DNA of 64,000 nt from Pseudochelatococcus sp047501465 (GCF_047501465.1 NZ_JAZDRL010000001.1:310001-374000); one strand, 5' to 3'; positions 8,640 through 17,626 are shown, numbered from the stretch's first letter. Numbers and translations: made by a program. Notes: generated by a model from the letters alone, not told the origin.

Positions 8640-9359
8640 ATGAACGGGGAAGTCACTGAAGACGAGATAATGCGTCGCGTGCTCTATCGCGATGCCCTGA
8701 TGCTTGTAATTGACAAGCCAGCGGGCCTGCCGGTGCATCCGGGGCCGCGCAATAGCTTGTCGCGTAACGGGCAGGGCAGCCAGAGAACGCTGACAGAATT
8801 TCTACCAGCGCTACGCTTTGGCCTGCCGCGGGTGCCGGAACTCGCGCATCGGCTGGATCGTGATACGTCAGGGTGCCTTGTCCTGGGGCGCCATCGAAAG
8901 GCGTTGGAGCGATTGGGAAAGTTGTTCAAAACCAATCAGGCTTCAAAAACCTATTGGGCCATTGTTGAAGGTGGGCCCGAATCAGATACAGGCGAAATTG
9001 ATCTGCCGTTGGGCCCTCGCGATCCAGATCGTGGCTGGTGGATGAAAGTTGATCCCGCGGGCCAGCCTGCACTTACCCGTTGGCAGGTGCTTGGGCGGCA
9101 TGAGAAGTTCACATGGTTGGCGCTAGAGCCTGTGACAGGCCGTACCCATCAACTGCGTGTGCATTGTGCTGAAAGTGGCTTTGCTATCCTTGGTGATCCG
9201 ATCTATGGCAGCGCACCGCGCATGGGCGGGCCGGGACTGCATCTGCATGCGCGTGCAATCACGCTACCACTTTATCCAAAACGTGAGGCAATCCAGGTGG
9301 AGGCGCCATTGCCTGGACATATGTTGGAGACTTTCTTTGAACTTGGGTTTAAGTATTAA
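8640..9359 (+). CDS. RluA-family pseudouridine synthase
   Basis: A 239-residue enzyme of the RluA family that isomerises uridine in rRNA or tRNA. The catalytic block HRLDRDTSGCLVLGR holds the aspartate. GRTHQLRVH and GDPIYG are the other hallmark motifs. It lacks the N-terminal S4 domain found in RluC/RluD, so it is a short single-domain member whose target cannot be assigned. The start at 8640 is chosen because upstream in-frame residues overlap ftsY antisense and do not resemble the family; 8670 is an alternative. It is divergent from ftsY. Confidence 0.88.
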   Translation: MNGEVTEDEIMRRVLYRDALMLVIDKPAGLPVHPGPRNSLSRNGQGSQRTLTEFLPALRFGLPRVPELAHRLDRDTSGCLVLGRHRKALERLGKLFKTNQASKTYWAIVEGGPESDTGEIDLPLGPRDPDRGWWMKVDPAGQPALTRWQVLGRHEKFTWLALEPVTGRTHQLRVHCAESGFAILGDPIYGSAPRMGGPGLHLHARAITLPLYPKREAIQVEAPLPGHMLETFFELGFKY

Positions 9360-9547
9360 TTTATAATAATACTGTGCAGCGATGTCGTTGTAGCATTCTG
9401 ATCGATATATTGGATGTATGTGTTGATTTACGTGCAAAACCCTTTCTGTGATGTGTATGTTTATATACTTTTTATGTAAGATGGGCTACATTCAGCGCGT
9501 AGAAATTCTCAGGCTTACATGTTTGTATTAGTTTAAAGGGTATGTTT

Positions 9548-9919
9548 ATGTCTGTAAGTAATAATGGTACGAATTCATCCCAGCTTTTAATGCCACCCCC
9601 TCTAAGGAATATGAGGGCAGGGGATAATACGCCCTTGCGAGATGCTGTTTGTGAGCTCACAACAGTTTTTTGCGCGGGTTATACACCTGAGGAACGCCAA
9701 GCTAAGACTGCTATTGCGTTTACGGCGCTTGAGCAATGTGTTGTTCAGGCTGCAATTGATTGCCATGATTTGTCGGAGAGACATATTGTTCTTTTAGATG
9801 CAGCAGAGGCGGTGGGAGATCTTAGAAATATTCCTGGTCTGTTCCTTGGACTTGAGGAGAGTGTTCTTAAGCAAGCTGAGGGCATATCGCAGAGGATCAA
9901 AGACCAGATCTTGTCTTAA
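9548..9919 (+). CDS. Hypothetical protein, AT-rich orphan
   Basis: A 123-residue protein I do not recognise. The start at 9548 is favoured because AAAGGG ends 7 bases upstream; the ATG at 9542 is too close to it. The predicted protein is soluble. It begins with a polar, flexible stretch and continues as alternating helices. There is no signal peptide, membrane helix or catalytic motif that I can see. The gene and its 190-base upstream region, which includes TATATACT near 9463, are visibly AT-richer than neighbours, suggesting transfer or weak selection. It converges on mtaB with only 6 bases between. Confidence 0.6.
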   Translation: MSVSNNGTNSSQLLMPPPLRNMRAGDNTPLRDAVCELTTVFCAGYTPEERQAKTAIAFTALEQCVVQAAIDCHDLSERHIVLLDAAEAVGDLRNIPGLFLGLEESVLKQAEGISQRIKDQILS

Positions 9920-9925
9920 TAGAGT

Positions 9926-11161
9926 TCAGACGGCGAATAATTGTCGTCCATCATGCCCCCCGATCGTTACGGACATGAGTTCGCCGGCTGTCGGGGAGCC
10001 TTGTAATTGTACTGGTGTAAAGGCCTCAGTGCGGCCGATACTTCCCCGCTCCGTCAAAACAATGCGACGCTGCCCCACTTCGCTGGAAAGATGTTTCTCC
10101 AGCAGCCGCATGCCTAGCATACGAAGGCGTGCCGCGCGTTCCTTCACAATTTCTCTCGCTACCTGCGGCATCCGCGCAGCTGGTGTGCCGGGGCGAGGAG
10201 AGTAGGGGAAGACGTGCAGGTGCGTCAGGCCGTAAGCCACGATTGCCTCTTGTGAGCGGGCAAACATCTCATCCGTCTCTGTCGGAAAGCCAGCAATAAC
10301 ATCTGCGCCAAACACCATATCAGGGCGCAGACTGCGAGCCGTTTCCACAAACTTGAGCGCATCCGCGTGCGAGTGGCGGCGCTTCATACGTTTCAGGATC
10401 ATGTCATCGCCCGATTGAAGCGATAGATGAAGATGCGGCATCAGCCGGGAATCGGTGGCGATAACCTCCATAAGGTGATCATCCGCCTCCACTGAATCGA
10501 TGGATGACAGCCGTAGCCGTGCCAGATCAGGCACATGTCGCAGAATGTTCTTTACCAGCAGGCCAAGTGAAGGCTTGCCTGGCAAGTCTGCGCCGTAACT
10601 GGTGATATCTACACCCGTGATCACCGCTTCACGATAACCATTATCGATAAGTCGTTTCAGGCTATCAACCACTTCACCCATTGGCACAGAGCGCGATGGC
10701 CCGCGCCCATACGGGATGACACAGAATGTGCAGCGATGATCGCAGCCGTTTTGTACCTGTATGAATGCCCGCGTATGTCCCTCGAAAGCATCAACAAGCT
10801 GAGGTGCAGTTTCGCGCACGGTCATGATATCGCTGACCACAATTCGCTCGGTAGCGGGTTGCAACCAGGTTTCCGGTCGCATTTTCTCTGCATTGCCGAG
10901 AATTTGCGCAACTTCCGGCATGTCTGCGAAGCGTTCTGGCTCGATCTGTGCGGCACAGCCAGTTACGATAATTTCCGCGTCAGGCCGTTCACGCTTCAGC
11001 CGGCGGATGCTCTGGCGTGCATGCTTGGTTGCCTCTGCCGTAACAGCGCAGGTATTGACGATAACAATGTTTTCGCGCCCCGCGGCTTCTGCATGGCGCT
11101 TTAGTGCTTCAGATTCGGCAATGTTCAGTCGGCAGCCAAACGTGACAATCTCTACGCTCAT
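9926..11161 (-). CDS. mtaB: tRNA t6A37 methylthiotransferase MtaB
   Basis: A 411-residue radical-SAM methylthiotransferase that converts t6A to ms2t6A at tRNA position 37. The N-terminal UPF0004 domain has cysteines 10, 38 and 69 for one Fe-S cluster. The radical-SAM cluster is CDHRCTFC (Cys 140, 144, 147). A C-terminal TRAM-like region follows. The absence of MiaB-type features and the opening MSVEIVTFGCRLN favour MtaB. Its start codon overlaps the dapF stop by one base, so the two genes form an operon. tsaD, needed to make the t6A substrate, is at 30.8 kb. Confidence 0.92.
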   Translation of the reverse strand: MSVEIVTFGCRLNIAESEALKRHAEAAGRENIVIVNTCAVTAEATKHARQSIRRLKRERPDAEIIVTGCAAQIEPERFADMPEVAQILGNAEKMRPETWLQPATERIVVSDIMTVRETAPQLVDAFEGHTRAFIQVQNGCDHRCTFCVIPYGRGPSRSVPMGEVVDSLKRLIDNGYREAVITGVDITSYGADLPGKPSLGLLVKNILRHVPDLARLRLSSIDSVEADDHLMEVIATDSRLMPHLHLSLQSGDDMILKRMKRRHSHADALKFVETARSLRPDMVFGADVIAGFPTETDEMFARSQEAIVAYGLTHLHVFPYSPRPGTPAARMPQVAREIVKERAARLRMLGMRLLEKHLSSEVGQRRIVLTERGSIGRTEAFTPVQLQGSPTAGELMSVTIGGHDGRQLFAV

Positions 11162-12045
11162 TATGCTGCTGCGTCCCTGAAAAGGCTTGCAGGCAGGCTA
11201 TCAGTCCATTCCAGAGCTGTAGGGCCAGTCATCAGCACGTGATCATCTGCGCGCCATTCGATAGTGAGGTCACCGCCTGGCAGGCTGACACGTACGCGCC
11301 GATCCACCAGGCCGCGCTTCATGGCGGCAATCGCTGCCGCACATGCGCCTGAGCCGCAAGCACGTGTCTCTCCCGCGCCGCGCTCCCATACGCGCAGCTT
11401 AAGATGATCGCGACCAAGCACCTGCGCGAGGGATATATTGGCGCGCTCGGGAAATAGTGGGTCATGCTCAAGCGAGGGGCCGATTGCAGTCAGATCATAG
11501 GCTGCGGTATCAGCAACAAAGAACACGGCGTGTGGATTACCCATGCTCACCCCAACAGGCGATTCAAGCGAAGGCAGTCCTTCAACCTGACGCGACAGCG
11601 GGAGTGCGGCTGTATCGGCAACCTCCTCGCTTAACGGAATATCACGCCATCCGAAGCGGGGAGTACCCATATCAACGGTAAAAAGCTCATCAGCGACGCG
11701 CGTGCAAGTGAGGAGACCTGCAGTCGTTTCGACAATCGTTTGTGAACGTTCGGTACCGCGCAAGATGGCGAATGCAACACAACGCGTGCCATTGCCACAT
11801 GCGCCTGCCTCTGAGCCATCAGCATTATAAATGCGTACGAAAGCATCTGTGTCTTGAGTGACAGGATCGTGCAGCACCATCAACTGCTCGAATTTTGCCC
11901 GCTCAAACTGCCCTATCGCCTGCGCTTCGTGTGTCGTCACGGTATGCGAAAGACCGCGCAGATCGAGCACCACGATTTCGTTGCCGAGACCGTTCATCTT
12001 CAGGAAGGGGAGATTGGCGAGCGTATTCAAAGTTTGTATCCGCAT
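11161..12045 (-). CDS. dapF: Diaminopimelate epimerase
   Basis: A 294-residue cofactor-independent epimerase converting LL- to meso-diaminopimelate for peptidoglycan and lysine. Both catalytic cysteines are visible: Cys83 in GACGNGTRC and Cys230 in RACGSGAC. The N-terminal KMNGLGNE motif is typical. It is upstream of mtaB in a two-gene operon, an arrangement common in alphaproteobacteria. The start at 12045 gives about 15 residues before the conserved core; a somewhat later start cannot be excluded. Confidence 0.95.
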   Translation of the reverse strand: MRIQTLNTLANLPFLKMNGLGNEIVVLDLRGLSHTVTTHEAQAIGQFERAKFEQLMVLHDPVTQDTDAFVRIYNADGSEAGACGNGTRCVAFAILRGTERSQTIVETTAGLLTCTRVADELFTVDMGTPRFGWRDIPLSEEVADTAALPLSRQVEGLPSLESPVGVSMGNPHAVFFVADTAAYDLTAIGPSLEHDPLFPERANISLAQVLGRDHLKLRVWERGAGETRACGSGACAAAIAAMKRGLVDRRVRVSLPGGDLTIEWRADDHVLMTGPTALEWTDSLPASLFRDAAA

Positions 12046-12324
12046 AGATTGTTGCTGGCGCGTGGATACGCCTCACTTGAGTATATGATGCAAATCGCGA
12101 GTGATGGCGAGTCTTCAGTTTGGTATGGTCATTATCATTTATGCAATGGGTTATTATGCAGTCGCTTGCGGATTCATGAAAGGCATTCTGTTCTCAGCTT
12201 ATGGCTTAAACCAAATGCGAATGGCTAGAGGGCAAGATTGCGCTTCTTGTTTGTCGCATTTTGCTTTAACCGGAAACACCACGGCCTTGCTGATGCCGTC
12301 TGACTGTCTTGTGTGGAGCAAATA

Positions 12325-13326
12325 ATGCCTGTGCGTTCATGGTTCCTTATGCTGGCCGCGCTCGTCACGGTTATGGGCGGTATGGAATTGGCCGGCGTTA
12401 CGCCTGCTTTATCAGCCGATGAGGTGCCGGCACAAAATACGCCTGTCACACCTTTTATTCCCTATGCGGCGGGTCTCTCATTAGGCGCTCATGAAACGGC
12501 AAGTAAAAATGCGGATCCTTCACTCACAACACTAGCGCCTGCGCCAACCAATTCAGGCGGTCTGGATGAGGTTGAGATTGCGCCACGCAAGACCCTGATG
12601 CTTTCATCACAGAGCACTTGGGAAAAGGGATTCGATAATTTGGCAGCTGCTTTCAAGCAGCTTGATGAAATCGTTATGGCGGCAGGGTTTGATGTCGTGG
12701 GCAGACCATTCGCTGTTTTCACCGAGACGGATGATTCCGGCTTTCGCTTTGATGCCATGTTGCCCGTGTCAATCGATGAAGCGGGTGCCAATGCAGATGA
12801 AGCATTGCAGCAAGCAGCTGCAGAATTTGCGACAGGCAGCGAGGCCAAGCAGCCACTGCCTGCTGTGCGGTTAGGAGAAAGTCCATCCGGAAAGGCTTTC
12901 CGCTTTGTGCACGCCTCGCCCTATGATGATATTGATACGGCCTACGAGGCGATCACGACCTATCTCGATGGCAAGAATGTTGTGGTGCAGGATACTTTCA
13001 TTGAAGAATATGTGACGGATCTCACGAATCCCACTGATGAAGCGCTTGAGGTTTACATCTATGTGCGGCCAAAGGAGCAATCGCAAGAAGCTCCAAAGGC
13101 CATTGCGCCAGCCGAAGCACAGAGTGCATCTGAGTTTACTGTGCCAGATGCCGCTAAGGAGATAGCTCCTGAAACCAAGCAGCAGGAGGGTGTGCCGGCG
13201 CAAGAAACCAGGCCTCCAGAGTCGCCTTCATCAGCCGCACCCGCAGCTAGTCCGATGCCAGATGTTGCACCTGCAATAGAGCCGGCTGCTCCATCCGAGA
13301 ATGCGCCTGATAAGGCCATCAACTAG
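12325..13326 (+). CDS. Exported protein with GyrI-like effector-binding domain
   Basis: A 333-residue protein with an N-terminal signal peptide or anchor (about 1-29, ending PALSADE), a polar linker, and a domain (about 75-250) resembling GyrI/AraC effector-binding folds. The block TYLDGKNVVVQDTFIEEYVT followed by EVYIYVRP is typical. The C-terminus (about 255-333) is rich in Pro, Ala and Glu and looks disordered. The start at 12325 has GGAG 6 bases upstream; an in-frame GTG at 12313 is less likely. A periplasmic small-molecule-binding role is inferred, and the ligand is unknown. It is divergent from dapF and precedes the ffh leader. Confidence 0.72.
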   Translation: MPVRSWFLMLAALVTVMGGMELAGVTPALSADEVPAQNTPVTPFIPYAAGLSLGAHETASKNADPSLTTLAPAPTNSGGLDEVEIAPRKTLMLSSQSTWEKGFDNLAAAFKQLDEIVMAAGFDVVGRPFAVFTETDDSGFRFDAMLPVSIDEAGANADEALQQAAAEFATGSEAKQPLPAVRLGESPSGKAFRFVHASPYDDIDTAYEAITTYLDGKNVVVQDTFIEEYVTDLTNPTDEALEVYIYVRPKEQSQEAPKAIAPAEAQSASEFTVPDAAKEIAPETKQQEGVPAQETRPPESPSSAAPAASPMPDVAPAIEPAAPSENAPDKAIN

Positions 13327-13376
13327 CTCATGCCCTTGATTTGTTGCGCATGTGATTTGATTTAGGGTTGACTTGC

Positions 13377-13515
13377 GCCCCTGCGTGGCTGCATAAGACC
13401 AGAATATCTGCCCGAACCTTTGTTCGTGAGCCGCCGACCGTGTCCGGGAGTTTCTCTTGGCCGGAGGTCAACGTCCGACAGCGCGATGCGCCCTCGGGCG
13501 CGTTTGGTTTTGCGC
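13377..13515 (+). ncRNA. Candidate structured RNA or leader upstream of ffh
   Basis: The 367-base gap before ffh has no credible gene but three tight stems in a row. CGAAC/GTTCG lies at 13413-13426. A two-part stem GACC-TCCGG/CCGGA-GGTC lies at 13436-13469 with a 13-base loop. GCGCC/GGCGC with a CTCG loop lies at 13488-13501. Short frames cross the region on both strands, but their translations look like random RNA shadow. Position suggests an ffh leader or an independent small RNA. I compared it with 4.5S RNA and tmRNA from memory and did not see their core motifs; 6S RNA is not excluded. Boundaries and strand are estimates. Confidence 0.35.
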
Positions 13516-13693
13516 ATGCTGGGTTTTTGGGCGGTCATGGAGAATTGCATGGTTGGCGAAACAGGCAGTCGCATAGTGCTTCTGTCGGGTCTGGACATTC
13601 AATGTTGGCGTTTGCACATCCTGTCGTGTGATAGGGGTGTGCTTGTTGGCGTCTGTGTGCCTGCGACCATCTGACGGATAACCGGAGATAGCC

Positions 13694-15280
13694 ATGTTCG
13701 AAAACCTCTCAGAAAAGCTCTCAGGTATTCTTGATACGCTCACCCGTCGCGGTGCGCTGACTGAGGCTGATGTCAACACGGCTTTGCGCGAGGTGCGTCG
13801 TGCGTTGCTTGAGGCCGACGTGGCCCTCGAAGTTGTACGCAGCTTTACCGACAAGGTGAAGGCTGAAGCCGTTGGGGCCAATGTTATCAAATCGGTGACG
13901 CCGGGCCAGATGGTGGTCAAGGTTGTCCATGACCAGCTCGTTGAGATGCTGGGCAAGGATGCTGTCACCATCAGCCTTGATGCGTTGCCACCTGTTGGCA
14001 TCCTGATGGTGGGGCTGCAGGGTTCCGGTAAAACCACGACAACGGCAAAGATCGCGCGCCGTCTGACGGATAAGGAAAAGCGCAAGGTTCTGCTGGCTTC
14101 GCTCGACACGCGTCGTCCAGCTGCGATGGAGCAGCTTGCTGTTCTTGCCAAGCAGGTTGGTGTCGATGCATTGCCGATTATTCCTGGGCAGACGGCAGTG
14201 CAAATTGCACGTCGCGCTATGGAAGCCGGCCGCCTTGGCGGTTATGACGTCGTGATGCTTGATACCGCCGGGCGCGTCACCATCGATGAAGCGTTGATGG
14301 TGGAAGTGGCTGAGGTTAAGGCCGCGACTGATCCGCATGAAGTGCTGCTCGTCGCTGATAGCCTCACTGGTCAGGATGCGGTCAATACCGCCCGTGCCTT
14401 CGATGCTCGCCTGGGTGTTACTGGTATCGTTCTCACCCGTATGGATGGTGATGGACGCGGCGGTGCTGCGCTTTCCATGCGCGCTGTTACCGGCAAGCCG
14501 ATCAAGCTCGTTGGTACTGGCGAGAAAATTGATGCGCTGGAAGATTTTCATCCGCAGCGGGTAGCTAACCGTATTCTCGGTATGGGCGATATCGTATCGC
14601 TGGTCGAGAAGGCTGCGGAATCGATTGATGCTGAAAAAGCCGTGCGTATGGCCGAAAAGATGCGCAAGGGCCAGTTCGATTTGAACGACCTGCGCGATCA
14701 GATCAGCCAGATGGAGCGCATCGGTGGCATGAAGGGTATGTTGGGCATGATGCCTGGCATTTCCAAGATGAAGAGCCAGCTTGATAACGCCAATCTGGAT
14801 GAACGTGTGTTGGGCCGCCAGAAGGCTATCATCGATTCGATGACGCCGAAGGAGCGCTGCACGCCGGATTTGCTAAAGGCCAGCCGCAAGAAGCGCATCG
14901 CTGCAGGTTCAGGCACAAAGGTTGAGGACGTCAACAAGCTCCTCAAAATGCACCGCCAGATGGCGGACATGATGAAAGCCATGGGCAAAGGCGGTCGCGG
15001 TGGTATCGCGGGCGCGCTCGGCAACATGTTCGGCCTTGGCGGCGGCATGCCAAATATCGACCCCTCCAAGATTACGCCAGAGGCGCTGGAGGAGATGAAG
15101 AAGCAATTGCCAGGTGGTCTTTCAGGTGGACTGCCGGGCGGCCTGCCGCCATTGCCTCCGGGTATGGGTGGTGGCGGATTGGGCATGCCCAAACTCCCCG
15201 GTCTTGGTGGAGCAGGCGGCGGATTACCTGGCCTCGGTAAACCGGGTGGATCGTTTAATCCATTCGGAAAAAAGAAATAA
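13694..15280 (+). CDS. ffh: Signal recognition particle protein Ffh
   Basis: A 528-residue SRP54 GTPase. The N domain (1-95) precedes the G domain, with P-loop GLQGSGKT (107-114), DTAGR and TRMDGDGRGG. The methionine-rich M domain follows (about 300-440), binding signal peptides and 4.5S RNA (ASRKKRIAAGSG). It ends in an approximately 70-residue Gly/Pro/Leu-rich tail (PGGLSGGLPGGLPPLPPG region), usual in alphaproteobacterial Ffh. It heads ffh-rpsP-rimM-trmD-rplS, linking protein targeting to ribosome synthesis. Confidence 0.97.
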   Translation: MFENLSEKLSGILDTLTRRGALTEADVNTALREVRRALLEADVALEVVRSFTDKVKAEAVGANVIKSVTPGQMVVKVVHDQLVEMLGKDAVTISLDALPPVGILMVGLQGSGKTTTTAKIARRLTDKEKRKVLLASLDTRRPAAMEQLAVLAKQVGVDALPIIPGQTAVQIARRAMEAGRLGGYDVVMLDTAGRVTIDEALMVEVAEVKAATDPHEVLLVADSLTGQDAVNTARAFDARLGVTGIVLTRMDGDGRGGAALSMRAVTGKPIKLVGTGEKIDALEDFHPQRVANRILGMGDIVSLVEKAAESIDAEKAVRMAEKMRKGQFDLNDLRDQISQMERIGGMKGMLGMMPGISKMKSQLDNANLDERVLGRQKAIIDSMTPKERCTPDLLKASRKKRIAAGSGTKVEDVNKLLKMHRQMADMMKAMGKGGRGGIAGALGNMFGLGGGMPNIDPSKITPEALEEMKKQLPGGLSGGLPGGLPPLPPGMGGGGLGMPKLPGLGGAGGGLPGLGKPGGSFNPFGKKK

Positions 15281-15318
15281 CTCTTTAAATACAGTTTGTT
15301 AAAAAGGAAACCTAACAA

Positions 15319-15690
15319 ATGTCTCTCAAGATTCGTCTCGCCCGCGGTGGTTCCAAGAAGCGTCCTTACTACCGTATCGTTGTTGCTGATGCACGTTCGC
15401 CACGCGATGGTCGCTTCATCGACCGCGTTGGCTCCTACGATCCTTTGAAGGCTAAGGACGATCCAGCACGTATCACGCTTGATATTGAAAAGGCGAAGGA
15501 CTGGATCTCCAAGGGCGCACAGCCTACCGATCGTGTACTGCGCTTCCTTGATGCAGCTGGCGTTGTTAAGCGCCCTGCACGCAACAACCCTAACAAGGGT
15601 GCGCCAGGCAAGAAGGCACAAGAGCGTGCAGCTGAGCGCGCAGCCGCCGCTGAGGCAGCAGCCGCTGCTGCAGCACCTGCTGAAGCATAA
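15319..15690 (+). CDS. rpsP: 30S ribosomal protein S16
   Basis: A 123-residue S16. The conserved SLKIRLARGGSKKRPYYRIV start and the GSYDPL segment are clear. The core is followed by a tail of about 25 residues made almost only of Ala, Glu and Arg (about 99-123), longer than in enterobacteria. A strong AAAGGAAACC region precedes the ATG. It lies 38 bases after ffh. Confidence 0.98.
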   Translation: MSLKIRLARGGSKKRPYYRIVVADARSPRDGRFIDRVGSYDPLKAKDDPARITLDIEKAKDWISKGAQPTDRVLRFLDAAGVVKRPARNNPNKGAPGKKAQERAAERAAAAEAAAAAAAPAEA

Positions 15691-15708
15691 TTATTACGGA
15701 CGCGGATC

Positions 15709-16269
15709 ATGGTTGACGTAAAACAGGACCGCGTCCTCGTTGGGGAATTCGGCCGCGCACACGGCGTTCGCGGTGAAGTGCGGCTGAAATCCTACACTGG
15801 CGATCCTGCAGGCATCATTGCTTACAATCCGCTGCAGCGTGAGGACGGTACGAGTATCGTTCTTAAAGGCCTGCGGCAGGTTCCCGGTACTCACGACATG
15901 TTCGTGACGCGTGTTGAAGGCATGACGAGCCGCGAAGCGGCGGAGGCACTCACCCGTGTGTGTCTTTATGTGCCACGGGCGCGTCTGCAGGTTGAGCTTG
16001 AAGAAGATGAGTTCCTGCAAGCTGATATCATCGGCGCGCGGGTTGAGGATGCTACGGGTGAGGTGATTGGCCAGCTGATAGCATTCCATGATTTCGGCGG
16101 TGGTGATGTGATTGAAATCCAGCCATCTGCAAAGGTGGGGCGGCGTGCTTCTGCGCTTTTGCCATTCACCAAGGCGTTTGTGCCGGTGGTGGATGTTGCT
16201 GCCAAGCGGGTTGTGATCACCTCTGAAACGCTATTTTCCGATGACGATGATGAACGCCCCGAAAGCTGA
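15709..16269 (+). CDS. rimM: Ribosome maturation factor RimM
   Basis: A 186-residue 16S processing factor. The N-terminal RimM barrel has GEFGRAHGVRGEVRLKSYT (about 11-29). The C-terminal PRC barrel has LIAFHDFGGGDVIEI and the LLPFTKAFVPVVD segment. It binds S19 during 30S assembly. It lies 18 bases after rpsP and its last 29 bases overlap trmD, an arrangement that couples their translation. Confidence 0.96.
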   Translation: MVDVKQDRVLVGEFGRAHGVRGEVRLKSYTGDPAGIIAYNPLQREDGTSIVLKGLRQVPGTHDMFVTRVEGMTSREAAEALTRVCLYVPRARLQVELEEDEFLQADIIGARVEDATGEVIGQLIAFHDFGGGDVIEIQPSAKVGRRASALLPFTKAFVPVVDVAAKRVVITSETLFSDDDDERPES

Positions 16270-16960
16270 TTGCTGGCGGGCTTCTGTCTTGACGCTGTTT
16301 CCGGAAATGTTTCCGGGGCCGTTGGGCATCAGCCTGTCGGGTGAAGCGATGCGGCGCGGCGATTGGTCGCTCGACGCTTATGATATTCGCAACCACGGCC
16401 TTGGCCGCCACCGCAGTGTTGATGACACGCCTGCCGGAGGCGGTCCTGGTATGGTGCTGCGTGCTGATGTGCTGGCTGCTGCGATTGATGCGGTTTGTCC
16501 ACACGGTGATGAACGCCCCCGTTTTTTAATGAGCCCACGTGGTCGGCCTCTCTCACAGGGGCGGGTGCGAGAGCTCATTGATGGGCCGGGGGCTGTCATT
16601 GTATGTGGCCGCTTCGAGGGGGTGGATGAGCGAGTAATCGCAGGTCGGAACCTCGAAGAAGTCTCTATCGGCGATTACATTCTTTCTGGCGGCGAACTGG
16701 GTGCCATGGTCATGCTGGATGCCTGCGTGCGGCTGTTGCCGGGTGTCATGGGGCACGTGCATTCGGGCACTGAAGAAAGCTTTGAATCCGGGATGCTCGA
16801 ATATCCGCATTACACGCGTCCGCGTGAGTGGGAGGGGCATGCGATCCCTGATATGCTGCTGTCTGGCAATCATGCGGCTATTGCTCGCTGGCGTCAGGCG
16901 GAGGCGCTGCGGATCACGCGGGAGCGCCGACCTGATCTTTTGATCAAGAAAACGTCTTAA
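16241..16960 (+). CDS. trmD: tRNA (guanine37-N1)-methyltransferase
   Basis: A 239-residue SPOUT methyltransferase that makes m1G37 and prevents frameshifting. SVLTLFPEMFPGPLG opens the catalytic domain. The trefoil knot that binds SAM is seen as IGDYILSGGELGAMVMLDA. The HYTRPREWEG motif is also present. The start could be 16241 or the next in-frame ATG. Both lie inside rimM, and residues before about 13 are not conserved. Confidence 0.97.
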   Translation: MTMMNAPKADCWRASVLTLFPEMFPGPLGISLSGEAMRRGDWSLDAYDIRNHGLGRHRSVDDTPAGGGPGMVLRADVLAAAIDAVCPHGDERPRFLMSPRGRPLSQGRVRELIDGPGAVIVCGRFEGVDERVIAGRNLEEVSIGDYILSGGELGAMVMLDACVRLLPGVMGHVHSGTEESFESGMLEYPHYTRPREWEGHAIPDMLLSGNHAAIARWRQAEALRITRERRPDLLIKKTS

Positions 16961-17132
16961 AGGCAGTTTGATCTCGCCCAACCCGCTCGACAATACGACG
17001 TGGGTCGTGTATATGCCACCATCCCTTGGGTTTAATCATGTTGGTTAATCGGCGTGAAGCCACGGGAATCAACTGAAAACAGCGCACCGAAACGCTAGCG
17101 TCGCAAAGGCGCATCGGCAGGAGTATTAGATT

Positions 17133-17561
17133 ATGGTCGGCATTCTTAGAGAGCTCGAACTAGAGCAGATGGCCAAGCTTTCCGCAACACGTGAGACACC
17201 AGCATTCCAGCCTGGCGATTCCGTGATCGTGAACGTTCGCGTTAAGGAAGGTGAGCGCAGCCGTATTCAGGCTTACGAAGGTGTTGTGATCGCACGTGGC
17301 GGTTCGGGCATCGACGAGAGCTTCACGGTTCGTAAAATTTCATACGGTGAAGGTGTGGAGCGCGTGTTCCCACTGTTCTCGCCAATCATCGAATCCATCA
17401 AGGTTGTTCGCCTTGGTAAGGTGCGTCGCGCCAAGCTGTACTACCTGCGTGACCGCCGTGGTAAGTCTGCGCGTATCGCCGAGCGCGTTGACAAGAACCG
17501 CGTGACGAAGAAGGCTGCAGCCGCAGCGGCAGCAGCTGCTGCTACGCCAGCAGCAGAGTAA
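17133..17561 (+). CDS. rplS: 50S ribosomal protein L19
   Basis: A 142-residue L19. The core runs from FQPGDSVIVNVRVKEGERSR to LRDRRGKSARI. A C-terminal run of about 17 mostly alanine residues (TKKAAAAAAAAAATPAAE) follows. A good AGGAG lies upstream of the ATG. A 172-base gap after trmD may carry an extra promoter or an L19 control element; I could not identify one. It is the last gene of the ffh operon, followed by a clear terminator. Confidence 0.97.
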   Translation: MVGILRELELEQMAKLSATRETPAFQPGDSVIVNVRVKEGERSRIQAYEGVVIARGGSGIDESFTVRKISYGEGVERVFPLFSPIIESIKVVRLGKVRRAKLYYLRDRRGKSARIAERVDKNRVTKKAAAAAAAAAATPAAE

Positions 17562-17593
17562 AGCTTGAACGCCAAGGCGTTTGATCAAATTTG

Positions 17594-17626
17594 AAAAGCG
17601 GCTCCAGTCTCTGTGGGCCGCTTTTT
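17594..17626 (+). terminator. Rho-independent terminator after rplS
   Basis: AAAAGCGGC (17594-17602) pairs with GCCGCTTTT (17617-17625), running into a T-rich tail. This is a standard intrinsic terminator closing the ffh-rplS operon. Confidence 0.85.

Noticed and set aside
13377..13515. Assignment of the ffh leader as 4.5S RNA or tmRNA
   Set aside because: The GGTCAGGTCCGGAA-like SRP core and any tag-peptide reading frame are absent, so neither name is used.
13368..13631. Short frames on both strands in the ffh leader
   Set aside because: They overlap each other and the three RNA stems; translations look random.
13721..14551. Minus-strand frame of 276 codons opposite ffh
   Set aside because: It lies entirely antisense to the conserved Ffh GTPase domain and has no family resemblance or start signal.
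14698..15621. Long minus-strand frame (307 codons) opposite ffh and rpsP
   Set aside because: It is the antisense shadow of the Gly/Pro-rich Ffh tail and S16; its proline-rich translation mirrors GC-rich codons.
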